From Sphacelaria rigidula (lineage: Eukaryota > Phaeophyceae > Sphacelariales), in NCBI GenBank assembly GCA_964200075.2, contig CAXNAA020000078.1:1-29523 (forward strand): a DNA stretch of 29,523 nt, read 5' to 3'. The translations under genes were made by a program, and so were the position numbers. How positions within the stretch are numbered: position 1 is the first letter of the stretch; every line of letters starts with the position of its first letter. Below are positions 1 to 13,700 of this stretch, in pieces. The notes under the pieces were generated by a model. The model saw nothing but the letters and a program-made list of their open reading frames with translations, did no database searches and was not told the DNA's origin.

Positions 1-885
1 GGTCATGATTTATGCCCCAAATGAGCTGACCCGGATCTGTCACGACCTGATCCGTCCGACGTGTGTTCAAGTTCCCCACCTTTCTTCTCTGCGTCGCTTG
101 CCCTTATTTTCTAGTGCGAGAGGGGTTCAACAATCCCTTTCCCTCGTCGACCATCAAGTCGAATATTTCGTGTAACCACGATGGTCGCTGAGATAGTTGA
201 AGTCACGCTGTATAGCCAAGACACATTGCTACCGATTGCTTCTGGTGCTGCTGTGATACACCCTTGCCGTGAATCATTAATCAGAGCTGAAATCGAGGGG
301 CACGACTAATAAACATCGCACTATTTATATTTCCTAAGGTTATGAGAATAATTTTGGCCTCTAACGACGGCTACTAGCAAATGCTGCTTGCATATGAAAT
401 CACCGCGCTGGGTTTCGTACTATTAATACAGTAGGTGGTTTATCCACATTCACGTTTCGGAAGGGCATAATAGAGAATGACTTTTGGGCTTGTACAAATA
501 CTATACCGATACAGGTATCTGGTACGGAGGAATTCATCCTCAATTGGTGCGCTGTAGTCGGTGGAAGTGAGTCGGAGTCTATCAAGGACACACCTTCAGA
601 AATCACCTATACATAGGCTCCCCGATATTGGTGACTGGATGCTTCATCGAGTTTGTCGACTCCGATGTGTCTTGTTTTTAAGGGGTGATATCTAAAGTGA
701 CGTTATCGCTGGCGCGGGTGAGAGTACAGTACCTGTATGTAGTAAATAACGGTCAAATCTAAATCCCAGCGTCCGCACGACACGCAATTGACGATTGGTT
801 GTAAGTGAAGGAGGTGCATTTTTGACCAGGCGTAAAACACACAAATCACCTGTCCTCGAAAGATAGATCCCACACATCATAGAAC
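1..885. other. Upstream flank without a supported gene
   Basis: I see no exon-like reading frame, RNA gene or clear repeat here. The short open frames on both strands have no recognisable motifs and no convincing splice sites around them. The only notable item is a copy of the 9-mer GTACAGTAC at 724-732. Confidence 0.5.
724..732. repeat. GTACAGTAC motif, site 1
   Basis: Exact copy of a 9-mer that occurs four times in the window (both strands counted), where about 0.2 are expected by chance at equal base frequencies. Function unknown. Confidence 0.4.
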
Positions 886-1368
886 TTACGTGCTCATTTT
901 TATGCGGTCACTCCTCCTGTTGTTGCTAAGCGGCAACGGCTCCTCCGAGGCCCCCTCATCCCCAGCAACGCACTTGCGGAGAATCCAGGCTGGAACAGCT
1001 AAATGCATTAGGCAGCAGCTCAACAATCGTGATATGGATCCTCGTTCCTCTGAAAGTTTAGCCCTCCCCACCTGCCCCCTACCAGATTTTCCCCCTCTCG
1101 CATCTTCTCCTGGTCCTGCTGGCTTCCGTTTCAAGTAAAGGATGGATGCTACGAGGCCGGCGAGAACGACACACGGCACCAGGATCGATGGTGAAGCAAG
1201 TGGATTGGTTCTACATCGTTGGAAGGAATCGCTGAGCTCTGGCCACTTTACTGTTAATAAATCCGGTTGATGATCATCTTCACAGCTTTTTGAAGAATGA
1301 TCTGGTCTATTGAGGGTCAAATTTTCCTGTGCCATTGGAAGGACGACAGGACATACACGCCACAACAA
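886..1368 (-). CDS. Hypothetical membrane protein, uncertain gene
   Basis: An open frame of 160 codons on the minus strand, or about 149 if the second Met (MAQENL) is used. I do not recognise the family. Visible features: a polar N-terminal half, then a hydrophobic stretch near residues 66-81 (SILVPCVVLAGLVASILYL) followed directly by KRK, as in a membrane anchor with a positive stop-transfer end. A Gly/Lys/Arg-rich stretch follows, and then a second, weaker hydrophobic stretch (LLSCCLMHLAVPAWIL). It lies divergently from the trehalose gene, with about 355 bases between the two start codons, so the spacer could be a shared promoter. It could equally be a chance ORF or the last exon of a longer minus-strand gene: GGCACAG at about 1330-1336 on that strand could be a splice acceptor. 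Confidence 0.3.
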   Translation of the reverse strand: MLWRVCPVVLPMAQENLTLNRPDHSSKSCEDDHQPDLLTVKWPELSDSFQRCRTNPLASPSILVPCVVLAGLVASILYLKRKPAGPGEDARGGKSGRGQVGRAKLSEERGSISRLLSCCLMHLAVPAWILRKCVAGDEGASEEPLPLSNNRRSDRIKMST

Positions 1369-1723
1369 TAGGAGGGAAACAGCTGTAGGTAATGCGGTTC
1401 ACAACAGAGGAGGTATGGTTGTGGAAAATGACAGTAGTAATAAACATCGAAAACGACCATAATACCGATGTGGAGGATTTCAACGTCAATATTGGTGATC
1501 GTCAAAAATAGAATTCAATTCAAGGAGTGCGGTAACCATTATATTTTAAAATCAATTTTTGGGTGTGATGATGCTTATTGTTGAACACGAAGTTAGGGTT
1601 TGCCGGATGTGTCTGGGTATACTCTCTGATCAACGGGATCTGCCTCAGTTTGAGATCGAATGTGATGGAATAGGCTTGCTCCCTGTAGTGCAAAGGTGCT
1701 GGATGTAAAGTTGCAGTCCGCAC

Positions 1724-4700
1724 ATGATGGCTTCACCCGGCGGGTCAGGCGAGTTCCTTCCTAGATCTCGAGCGGGGTCAACAGCTGAGGATGAACTAGA
1801 AACGGAAGCAGACGTGCTGCGTGAGCTGCAGTTCCTCCACGAGTGAGTAATCCCATACCAGATCATCTCGAAGTGCAACTGTCCTGCTACTGTACCCCTG
1901 TACGGTCCGTGTCCTACATCACCTCCCTCAAGCAGACAGTTTCGACTACTCTACTATACATACGACACTCTGCTGTATTTTGTTGCCTGGAACGCTCCTT
2001 TTGTTGTTGTGTCGAGTAGGCAATTGGCTCAGGTGCGCAAGGGCCAAAAGGATCAGGAGTCTGGTGGAGCGAGAGTGGTGGAGGCGGAGAAAAAGCTCAT
2101 AATCTGCGCTGTGAAGAAGCCTGTCAAGCTCAGCGAGTCACCTGATGGCGAGCGGCGGGTGAGATTTATCCCCACGGCGCTTCAGTCCAGTATCATTGCC
2201 AATTCTGCAACAAGTTGGTCCGAGTCATACCGCATTTGTTGTGCATGACATTCGGTGCCCATCTTGCAATACTGTGCCAATGATGGCAGCTTGGACGGCG
2301 ACTTATCGGTTCCTTTTCCCATAATGATCGAGTGTGCTATTATATCGTTCTGGTCGGCACAGGCTCCGGTTGTCGGCATCGTTGTAGATCGAATGCGTCT
2401 CGTCTTCGCAACCTTCTCGGCCGCTCAATGTCGCCTGCTTCCGCATATCCGCAAACGTGGTATCCATTACATAGGAGTACAAAGATAGCGTGGGTGGATT
2501 CAAGAGCGCGATCGATTCTCTCATCCCCAGCAACAGGTGTGTTGAGGACGGGTGCTGCTGACTTATGACGTCGTGAGTGTTTTGTGACATAGACGACGCC
2601 CACTCATCCTCTGGAAAGAACGCTCTTGTTTTGGCTTTCTATGACTGGTAACGTGGTGGGTGCCACTTCCCTTAAAAACGACGACCCCTGTTGTCGAAAA
2701 AACTTTGAGAAAAAAGACTCTCTGTACTGGTCCGAGATGAATCTATGCATGTTTTGGAGCCCTTGAACCATGGATTTGCACGTGCAGACGTCTGCGATGG
2801 AAATACTTTCAAGAGAGCTTTCATTCGATGTAGGTTGCGACCCCTCCGACGTCGGACCACCAAAGATGAAGACCAGAGCATGCCTCAAAAGTGAAGTGAT
2901 TTCCACCGCCATATCTTTGTACAAAAATTGCTGGTATTTTTGCCGTATACCCTGACGGGGTCAACTTCATCACGTGAACTCCACCGTAGGTTGTTCCAGT
3001 AAGCACTAGCATCACGTGTCATCGTACAATGCTCTAACCCCAACATCCTAACTCGAAATCATCACGAGAACTTGAAATCCAAAGAGATGAACCGATACAA
3101 TCGTCGTTTATATGTCCTTGTTTCCACCACTCGCCCCTATCCAGGGTACGGTGGGTGAGCTGGCCGGGCGGGGTGGTGGACATGGGCAGTCGGGCAGCCG
3201 TGCGCAGGAAATTGGAGAACGAGTTCAACTGCACTCCAGTTTTTCTCTCCCAAGAGGTATACAAACGGCAATACAGATTCGGCGTGTCAGATGTATTCTT
3301 TGGCGCGAGGTCAAGTGCTGTGCATCACAACGCGTCTTGTGTTGATATTCATGCGTGATGATAACACTTCCGTTCAGGTGGAAGATCTGTACTACCATCA
3401 GTTCACCCAAGGAGTGCTGTGGCCACTCTTCCACGGCATCCCAACCAATTTCAACGAGGGTCTTCTGGACAACTTTCAGGGCCAGTATGAGGTGAAACAC
3501 GAGCAGTACACGCTATGCGATATCCTATGCCAAGAAGATTGCATTAATTCCCAGTGCTTCGGTGTGCACCATATTGACATACATTTGCCTGTACTTTGTG
3601 GAGGCCTGTTCTCGAGTTCGACGCTATCAGTTACTGAAGCGTAGGTTAGTGAACCGACGAGGGTCTATGTTGCTGAGAGGAAGTTGCGATACATCAATCG
3701 TTGTTGCTAATTCGCTCAACTCTTTCACTGCTCACTTATGACAAGGCATATGCGCACGCGAACAAGCTCTTTCTTGAGGCAGTGGCCGGCATGTACGAGG
3801 AGGGAGACATTGTGCTGGTACATGACTACGATCTAATGCTGCTACCTGCTCTCCTAAGGAAGAGGTTTCCCGATATCACTTGCGGGTTCTTCCTTCACTG
3901 CCCCTTTCCCTCCACAGGTAGGTCGCAGCGATAACGTGCCGTGATGGTAGCTGCGGTAATTGCTCCCCTCGTCTCGGCACTTCTGTGGTAACACTTCCGT
4001 CGTGTTTGAGCAAAAAAGTGCTGTTTGTAAGCGCTGTTGAATGAGCTGCTTGATACTCATTACCGGAGGCCACCTCGATACATGGTCCAGATGATATCGT
4101 TGCACGCGCGTGCCAAAGACATGGCGTCGACAGCCAATCTAGGATCACCTGTTGTGCCCAACGTGCGTTTGTGTTTCCCCCACTCAAATGTTCCCGGAGG
4201 GCAGAGTTTTACCGAATGCTTCCCGTGCGACAAGTGTTGCTCGAGGGCATTCTTGGCGCAGACCTTGTGTCTTTCAACCACTTCGACTACGTGCGACACT
4301 TTCTCAACTCGTGTACACGGTAAGTTGTGGCAATGCGAGTTGGTGAACAAGATCTTCATGCGTAGAGTGTGCATCACCTGAGAATCGAGACGTCTTCTGA
4401 ATATCATCGATTGTACTGGTGCCAAGACGTCGCTAGTACCACGTCAAATGCTTTTTTTCTCGCCCACCAAGGCGGGTGCAACTTTGTACAGTAGACCCGC
4501 ACGTGTTGAAGTCAAGTACGCTGCCCGTACACGACACGGCAGTTTTAACGCTAGAAATCGTTCTGGTTCATGATATACGTTAGAGTACTTCTAAAGTGTG
4601 CGTAGAAGGACAGTTGGCAGGGACATGCGTTGGACCGGCAAAGTAGCGACTTTCTTGAACATGGCTACGCGATAGACACATTTGTTCCAGGGATGGCTTT

Positions 4701-7700
4701 TTTCACGCAGCATGCTCCTTTAGGTATTGTCGATCAGCCAACTGACTCTCAAGAAACTAAATATTCGCCCCGTTGTTCCCATCCTGTTTGCGAGAAGGAT
4801 ATTGGGGCTGGAGTCTTATCCCCATCGTATTGAGTACAATGGGCGCTTAATAAGCGTCAGCATCTGCCCGATGGGAATACACCCAGAGGCGTTCGAGATT
4901 ACGCCAGATGTCACGTGAGTTTGCATTACTGTAAGGCTACCCCGCCGGGAGTTCGCGTGATGATGTCCGTCCGTGCTATTTTCGTACGCAAGATATATAA
5001 TATACATCGACAAGGACTGCGTGTGGTTTTACCCTGGACATCCGCATGATGGCTCTTGACCAGAATCATTGTTGAATGATCTTGCCCTCAAAGTACATGT
5101 GACCCCTTCGTCGCACTAATTGTTCCACTATGCGTCGAGGGTAGTGAGCGCTACCATGTGGTTTGCATTCTGCGGATTGTCGAGTGATTGGTCTAGCGAC
5201 AGGATTGCTATATTTCAGTGTACACACAGCTTGTTTGTGACCGACGGTAGGTCTGGCATTGGAACGTGAGTTGTTGGTGATTGCGCGCTAGCCGTACAGT
5301 GAAGTCACGCTTGCATCGATTCCACGTGGATTCGATGTGTCAACCGCAGGATGGCTGATCTGTCGTGGTAGATTCGTCCGTACTCATCAAGAAGTTGTCA
5401 TACGGGTAACTTGATGGTTCTCGCAGATAATTGTGAAGTGCGAGTCTCACGGCATCCTTTGCTTCCTCCCGTACAGGTCATTCATGGAGCGTCTACGCCG
5501 CGTGTTCCATACCGACAAGCGCAAGGTTATCGTGAGCATCGATCGACTCGACCTCTGCAAGGTATAGTACGTTGTGCTAGACCGAAAAAACGTGAACCGA
5601 GATGTTCGCTGCGACTCTTTTGGGTGCCATCACCGGTTGTGCCAACATGTAAGCAAATCACGGTAAAGTTTTTTCTTGTCGCACTTTGAACTGGCCCCCT
5701 CCCTCGGGGCGTGGTCTCGAAGAATTAATCCGTCCCTCCCCCGGTACACGCCTTGCATTTTGGTCTCGCGGACTGGGTCATGACTATAAACATTCCCGCA
5801 CCGCGTCAACTCTCGTCGAACAAACTCAGTCAAAAAAAAAATTTACTCGCGTACTCACGCTTTTGACGGTGGAAATCAGATCCTTTGAAGAAATAACCCA
5901 ACGCATCGGGAAGTGAACCCACATTCTATCCACCCTAATGGCGACCGTCGGACCGTTAGATCGCGGGGGGGCGGCGACAAAATTTGGGAGCCGGAAAGGA
6001 CATCGTGCCGCATTTGAAGCGAAGGCACCCACATTGGTGATGCATTGTATACGCGTTTTAGTCAACATCTGCAGAGTGATCACACATGGCAAGAGTGCGG
6101 TGTTGTCGTGGATGCGGGAATCCATTCACTCCCCTCCATGTATACGTGTGACGGGTGATTCCACGCTACTAGAGCAGTCGTCCGTGCCGGATACATGATG
6201 CTCCAGCAGAGTTGCCCAATGTCTCCCGTGTCGCTGCCATAGGGGTTCGGATTCCGGGAAATTTCAAAGTTTGCCGATTTGTGCAAATCCTGCTGTGAAG
6301 CTCTTCGTTGGCCATATCATATTATGGTTGTACCTTTGCATCCGTCCTCGACTTTCTAGGGAATCCCGTTGAAGCTGCTTGCCATCGAAAGCCTCCTGGA
6401 GAAGTACCCTGACCTTCGAGGAAATGTTGTCAAGGTCGTCGTTGTGCGTGATGACGGGCGAAAGGGAGATCGGTAAGTGAAGATGGAAACATGGTTCGAG
6501 ATACATTGAGTGCTGCTGTGGTTCAAATAAATACTCGTGGCGGGTAATGCATACGCCCAGGACGTCCTCTGGTGGTCGCCACCGAAGATGTTGTTCCTGT
6601 TGTTATTGCCAGTGACTCGACATGAAGATACCAATGGCATGTTGCTCAAGTCGTAAACGATGTGCTCGTTCGCAGGGATCTGCGGAAGGCTGTGGACCGT
6701 CTGGTGGGGCGCGTCAACGCCAAGTATGGAAAAGCAGACTACTGCCCTGTCCACTACGTGAAAAAAAAACTGTCGCACGTGTGAGTAAAACCTGGGCTGT
6801 GAGCTTGTTTGCACCTCCACGGTTGTGCCAGCCGAGTGTATGCAGAACTACGAAACTGGGCACGTGCAGATATTGCAATCCATCTCACCGTGACGTTGTA
6901 TTTGCTTCAAGCTGAGAGCCCGCATTGTTCACATACAGATGCGTGTATAACGGGATCCTCAATAAATGAGCCTGAGAACATGTGGGGATCGCAATTCATC
7001 CGATCGTGACGTTGTACTCAGCTGCAATCTATTTATACTTACTGCTGGCAGAGAGATGGTGGCACTGTGGGCGTTAGCTGATGTCGCCTTGGTGACAAGC
7101 CTACGCGAAGGGGTGAACCTGGGAGCGATGGAGTTTGTGGCCTGCCAGCAGAGTTCGATGCACGGTGTTCTACTCTACAGGTGACTCGATAGGGATGCAT
7201 ACCATCAAATCGGTTGGGGATGGATGTGACTATCGGTCGATAAGGGCCGGAGAGTCCCAGCGTGTTGGGTAGCTACTCGAAGGTCCATTACCATGAAAAA
7301 CCGCTGGATCTTGCCAGTTACGCGATGCCAAGCAGCTTGCCATCCACCTACTTGACGTCGCGTGGGTACCTCTGAAGCTGCAAAAAGGCGTCGTCCTTCG
7401 AACCCGGTTTACCTTCTTAACCGTGCACGTGTTCGCTCACTCATTGTTGGGCCGCCCGATGGGGGGATGTCTGCAGCGATTTTGCTGGCTGCGCAACTTC
7501 TTTTAAAGGAGCAGTGCTGGTGAATCCGTACGACCCGGACAGCGTGGCGGAGTCGATCCACACAGCCATCACCATGCCGGTACGTATGTGCAGGCGTGTT
7601 TGACGACCCAAGTCATGCACGAGAGTTTGTAAATCCAAGTAATGTACAAGAATGATGTTTTCGTATATCTTGCGGAAGGCGTTGATGGAATAGGCTTGCC

Positions 7701-10700
7701 GAAGACGCTGGAGCCAGGTTAGGTATTGTGCTGTTCTCCTTTGCTGTGTTGATTAGCATAGTAAAAGTAGTATGCAGTGATCGATTTTATGAGTGATGAA
7801 CAGTGTACGAAACGTGTGTGATGCTAGGTGCTCCAGGTGTTCAACAGAGGACGAAATGTTGATGATGGTAGATGCTGGGATAAGGGCTCGCATTACTCGC
7901 AGCCTTACCATTGTTTCTTCATTATCCTGATATAAGTTTCACTTCATCTGTTTCCTCAGGTGATGACGAAAAAGATCAAGCATCACCAGCTGTCGCGGTA
8001 TGTCAATCACTACACCAGCCATCTCTGGGCGAGGAGGATCGTAACGTCATTGCTTCACGCAGGGCAAAAAGCACGCGAGTACAACCGGTTGCAGAAGCTA
8101 GACACTGGGTACCTGCAGGTAATTCTCGCCTCGTTGCTCCGGCAAAACGATGTAGTCGTATTTGAAGACTGTTCTTCATCATTATTCACTGCGCTTATGG
8201 CGTTTGCTCTGTAAGTCAACGCTTGCGTGGGAGCGACGGATAAGGAAAATGATGGTGATTCCGGGTCCGTGTTTCCTACGTCCTTGGTTGAGCTAAACAA
8301 AGCCTGATGCATCATACTGCACGCGGGTCCCACCATGCACGTGCATCTGAATGCAATAAATTTTTGGATTATTAATCCACCTGACTTTTATCTTCGCCTT
8401 GAAACCCTCTTCTCGCTCGAGCTAGTCCAAAACGATATCTAAGAGTCTCATCCGGGAATACTACGCTTTCGCAGTCTTTTTACGGCCGAAGTAGGCGGCG
8501 GCTCCTGGTATTTGACTACGATGGGACTCTCGTGGCGCACCATTCACTAGCCCAGCTGTCCAAGCCGCCCCCACCCCTGCTTCATGTGCTGGAGGCATTG
8601 TGTGAGGTAAGAGGTCTCGGGTTCTTGACTGTCATGGAGTCGTTTTGGGCGCACACCATCGTTTCAGTGCTCCTTTCCCAGTTGATCATCGGAGATACCG
8701 GGATACCTTTTGTATCCATGCCACCGATATCGCACGTTGTGGATTCATAAGCCGGGTTCAAGCTGTACTCGGCAACATGGCTGGCACCACTGCAGGTACC
8801 GACGGTGTCCTGAGTGCGAATGTAGTGGAAGTGAGTACTGCACTATCCTGCTCTATTGAAAATGGCTCAAGTAAGACTCTCCTCGGCGGGTGTTTGTATC
8901 GTGTACTTTTACTGTCGTTGCTGTACTAATTGTGCCTATTGTGATACACAGCAAATATCATTTTTCGGTCCTCACCACATCCATCGGCATTCCACTCCTT
9001 CCAGCACCGTTGCAGCGAGCACGACTTACTCGCTTTTCGCACCCGGTGCGCCATCTTACCTGGCTACTCCGATGTTGTTGGTTAACTCTTCCACCCGGGA
9101 GTCAATATTTTTCTTTACACTCGGTTTAGTCACAAAGGGTGGTAGTGGTACCGTGATTTGTTCACGGCTCGGACGTATCATCGCCGGTTCGAAACACCAA
9201 ATCCACGATTTCTTACTTGGGCCCGCATGCTCGAAAAAGAAAAGAGAGTCGACCGCTGGCCAAGCAGGTCTCCACGCAAATTTTGCGCCATTTCATGTGC
9301 CTGGGCTGCGCGTACCTGGGTTGCAACTCTGAAAACAAAGCCTCAGGACTGATTCGTAGAGTACAAATCAATCACTAAAATCAAGTAATTTCCGGATGAA
9401 TCATTAATTCGTCCGACCCTTGGTTTTGTTATCGAAAAAAGTGAGCGATGAAGGGATGTAATCCTGACAAGATAAATTGACTGATATCCGCTGCTTTGCC
9501 GCATGCGAGTATCCCACTTTCGCGCTGAAGACGTGCTTTTACGTTGATAACTTCTTTTATTTCAACAACAGGACGTGGCGAATGTTGTGTACGTCATCTC
9601 CGGCAGGAGGAAGTCGGAGCTGGAGGATTGGCTCGGTGGTGTGCCCAGGTCTGTGCGGAGCAAGTGCCAGTACTGCATGCCCTGAGCGTGTTGTTTGTTC
9701 TAGGGACTGTCGGAAGAGTTGATATCGCGGTGCTCCTGCAGGGCGCTCGCTGTTCCTTTGTCATATGGGCCGTCTGATTTCGCTCCTGCGACCTGTGCAT
9801 CGGTTTCAACCGCCAGGAAGTTGGGGAAAAGTACAAACAACGAACACCACGTATCAATATTGGAGGGGGATACCGTTTGCTTTGGTTTCGTGAGCACAAA
9901 TGTCTGACCCGGGCGAAAAATGGCACATGAAAACTGCATGAACGTAAGGTAAAACTTGACTACTCTTGTCGCTGGCGTGTATAATTTTGCATCCGCGGTC
10001 GACCAGGTTGGGCCTGATCGCAGAGCACGGATACTGGGTGAAGCCAGCAGGTGCGCATCGAACGCACTCGTCGAGAGATGTCGCGAGCACAGGGTGGGAT
10101 GAACCAACAGCAAGCGGGTATACCGAGACTGAAGAATGGGGCGGAGAGTTGGGTGGACTTCACCAACCCAGTGGGAGCTTTGTGGAGAGTCGAGGAAGCG
10201 AAACGAGCACTCCGGTGGGCATGCACCCACCGGCGCGCTACCGGAGCCGTGGCCACGGCAGGGCAAGACAATTTTCCGCGACGGGTCCGCCTTCTCCGGA
10301 TGGGTCGCCCTTGCCCCAAATGAGTGATGGAACTAGAGAGAATGTGGGTGCGTCGGAGTGGATCCGCCGCAGCCATAATGCAGACCTCAGCTGGCGGAGC
10401 GAGGTTCTTGCAATTCTGCAGAACTTCACAAGTCGCACTCCAGGTTCCTTTCTCGAGCTCAAGGACAGGTGACCTGAAGTGATGTAGGCCGTAGCATTCC
10501 AACATTAACACCAGGTCTCTCACAGTCTCGTACAGTTGTGACGCTATACAATAGCAATACTTGAGAATGTAAATACGATGTGCGATGACATTTGGACCTG
10601 AGTGGACGAGCCAGGAGACAAAACAAATAGTGTGCTGAGCACGTTACTCATGAGGGACTAGTGGGCTAGTAGGCGGTCATGGCCCCTGCTTTTCGACACG

Positions 10701-13700
10701 CACGTGAGTCAATGATTTGTCCGTGCACGCATTTATGCTTGCGGTATTGTTACCGTACCCTTTTATTGTACTTTGCCTTTTTCGCCATATTTTGGGTGTC
10801 TTTATGCGGTGTCGGGGTCATGGTTGATGTAGTGGATGTTTCGCTACGGTACTCTTCATGTTTACATATATGCACGCTACGACTGCTGGTACCCGCCATA
10901 CAGTACGACTGTTACTATTACTATACGACGCACGTACTGACGTCACAACCAAACCCCCACAATTCCGCCCGCACGAGCTCCGCGTACACACGTGACATGA
11001 CGCGCGAAACCCCGCCCACACCCACCCTGCACGCGCCTACTCCACACCCCTGACCTCTCACCACACCATGCGACCTTCGTAAGCGCATCGTGTAGCGCCA
11101 AGCACTTGAAGCTGGTGTAGCTTTCATGTTCATGAGTCGACATTATTTTTCATTTCTCGAGCGCGTTATTCCAGGAGATTTATATTCCGTTAGAGATGGG
11201 TTGATCCCACGAGACGACGCACTCATTCTGAGGATGAGGAGGGGATACATGTTTGACGATATAGTGATGATTCATCCTCTGTTTTGCATTCATGTCTTTT
11301 CAATCGTTGCAGACTCTCACATATTCGTGTACGCAGTGTCATCAAAATGATGGACGTAATGAAGTACACGCCATGATGTAGGTATACAAGAAGGTGCTAT
11401 CGACAACAGAAGACCAGGTGAGCATTGCCATCAATTTTAACGAGGTGAGCTGATTTTCCATTACAACGAGGAAGACGATACTTGCAGGTTGTCTTGCAAG
11501 TATGATCCTGTAGTTTCAGACGGTAAGCGAATTGTATCATGTCCGCCTGTAATATACATTTGCATCTTCGTGCTCATGTCATGTTCACGGCCGAAGTCGA
11601 CACTCAGCACATCTGCTTCGCGTGTGTGGTGCATGATGATACTTGTGCTAGGAACTCTGGCAATGAGAGGGTCATGTGAAGAGCGCCTGAAAACTACTGG
11701 TGCACGATAGCCGATGCTTTACCATGCAAAACAAAGCACTATGGTGGCTAGTGTTCGTTTTGAAAAAATCACGCGTAGAGAACTCTGTTGTGCAGAATGT
11801 ACCAACGTGTACTTAGCTCGTGTTTCTTCTTTTGTACGTCTTGCGCATACTTTGCTCATTGCACTACAAAAGCTGAGACGCTGACGTTCCAACAGCAGCA
11901 AATTCTTCCAGTCAGTCGACGTGGGAGGTGTCTTTCGCAGCCGTCTTCGATGACTTCCACTCTGCCCCTCGTTTTTAAGTATGAGACCTGTGTTGACAGT
12001 TGATGTATTTTTCATGCCGGGCATGTTTCTCCTGGAGACACATACTGCACCTCGCTGTACACAAGTGATGTGTTTTTTGGTATCCACAAATGTTGTTTCC
12101 GGAACAAAACGTTGACCTTCGTGCTGATGTGTAAGATCTGAGGTTCACGTTCGCAGCTCAGCTGTCGTGTAAGGTGTATTCGACGGCTGACATGATGTGT
12201 GGGGTGACTATCCACCCCTTGACTAACGTATAAGTGTTTGTACATAGCTGAGCAGTTGAGGTGATATGAGAGGTGAGTGTTCACAATACGGAATATATTT
12301 CTCTCTTGTTTAGCCGCGATCGACCAACACACCTCTCGCGCGTGATTTTCATCCTGTATCCAGAACCCACCCGTATTTTCATGTTTTAACGGCCGCCCAA
12401 TCTTTCGTTTACATGGCCTAAAAAAACGCTGATTTTGAATGGCAGTTCATGAGCACCGTTAATTATCTGTATGCTTGGGCCATACCATCCTACTCGAACT
12501 CTCTTGTACAGTACGGTTGACATATATGATATATTCCTCTGCCTGTGAGTGGTAGCTGTAGTCGTTCATGATCGTTCACCTCGCTTTTTCTTTTGGAAAG
12601 TTTTCCCATTACAATATGTCCCGGCTCCTCACTGTCTGTGCTCGGTGTGTACGCATGCATTCATGCTCCCAACACTCGACACCACTGCACTCGTCCCAAA
12701 AGCGTGGGGTATTTACTACTCGGTCCTTCCTTCTTGATTCTTGATTTGCTTATCACCCTTTGGCTACCCGAGATGATGATATGTCAAATCGATGTCATGT
12801 CCACTTGAAAAATGACTGATACTCTGGTCTCCATCAATGGGCGCTAAAATGATTCGCAAGAAGTGCAGGAAACCATTGTGATGAGGATCACCACATAGCA
12901 TTGTAATTACAAAAGGATACGTCAGGCTGGGCAGGTGCTGCGAATGACAACTGTAGGTTGCACCTGCTGAAAATCCATCCTGTTCTACCTGCTGATGGCC
13001 CTTACGACTTTCCGTTCCGCTACTGTTTGTTTCGGTGGCGGCAGTGGACTAACGTGGCACTTCCAAGATACTGATCCAGACTTCGGACAGACACAGGCGA
13101 AGAACCTACAGCTTCACTTCGAGCAAATGTTGGCGGTAAGCGCCTATCTGCGTCGTTGAACCATCGCACTGCACTGCAAGTACGCGTTCACCGCGTAGTA
13201 CATTCTCTGTCGCATCTGTTGTGCCGGAAATCGAGGGCAGTGAGAGCACCAACAAACGAGATGTGTCGCGATGCATGCAAACCCTTGTCTAACGTGTGCT
13301 TCGCTATTTCGACAGAACGAACGCGTACGAGTCGTGATGGCTCCCCGAAAGAAGTACATCGTGATCCAGCCTTCACGCATCAACAAGGGCAAGGCGTTGC
13401 TCACTATTCTGCACGAGGATGTTCCTGGGTTTGATCTTATTTTGGGTGTCGGGGACGAACGAACAGACGAAGCAATGTGAGCAATGTGTACTCAAATAGG
13501 ATCACCGATCACCTTTCCAGATGTTGATTGTGCAGGTTCCGTCCTCAACTCGTGACATTTTTTCAGTTTCATCCGCGCATCTCATCCCTGGAAGAAATCA
13601 GGGTCGGGTGCTGCAATTCTCTGCACATCAGTTGTAGTTCAAGCGATCCTCGTGGGGCATTGGACATTTTCGGTGTGGGTGCTTCCTGTTGCACGGCAGC

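Noticed and set aside
2604-2924. 106-codon minus-strand frame within an intron of the trehalose gene
   Set aside because: No recognisable domain and no convincing splice sites; it lies antisense in an intron. A real nested gene cannot be excluded but is not supported.
9180-9200. GGTTCGAAACACC, similar to an RNA polymerase III B box, suggesting a SINE or tRNA
   Set aside because: There is no matching A box or cloverleaf, and the element has terminal inverted repeats with 3-base duplications, which fits a DNA transposon instead.
9700-10523. Two overlapping minus-strand open frames of 187-188 codons
   Set aside because: They are antisense to the phosphatase exon carrying AEHGYW and RTPGS motifs; the plus strand explains the openness.
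10679-11053. 124-codon plus-strand frame in the large intron
   Set aside because: It has no phosphatase motif, a low-complexity C-rich end, and the flanking exons already join in phase without it.
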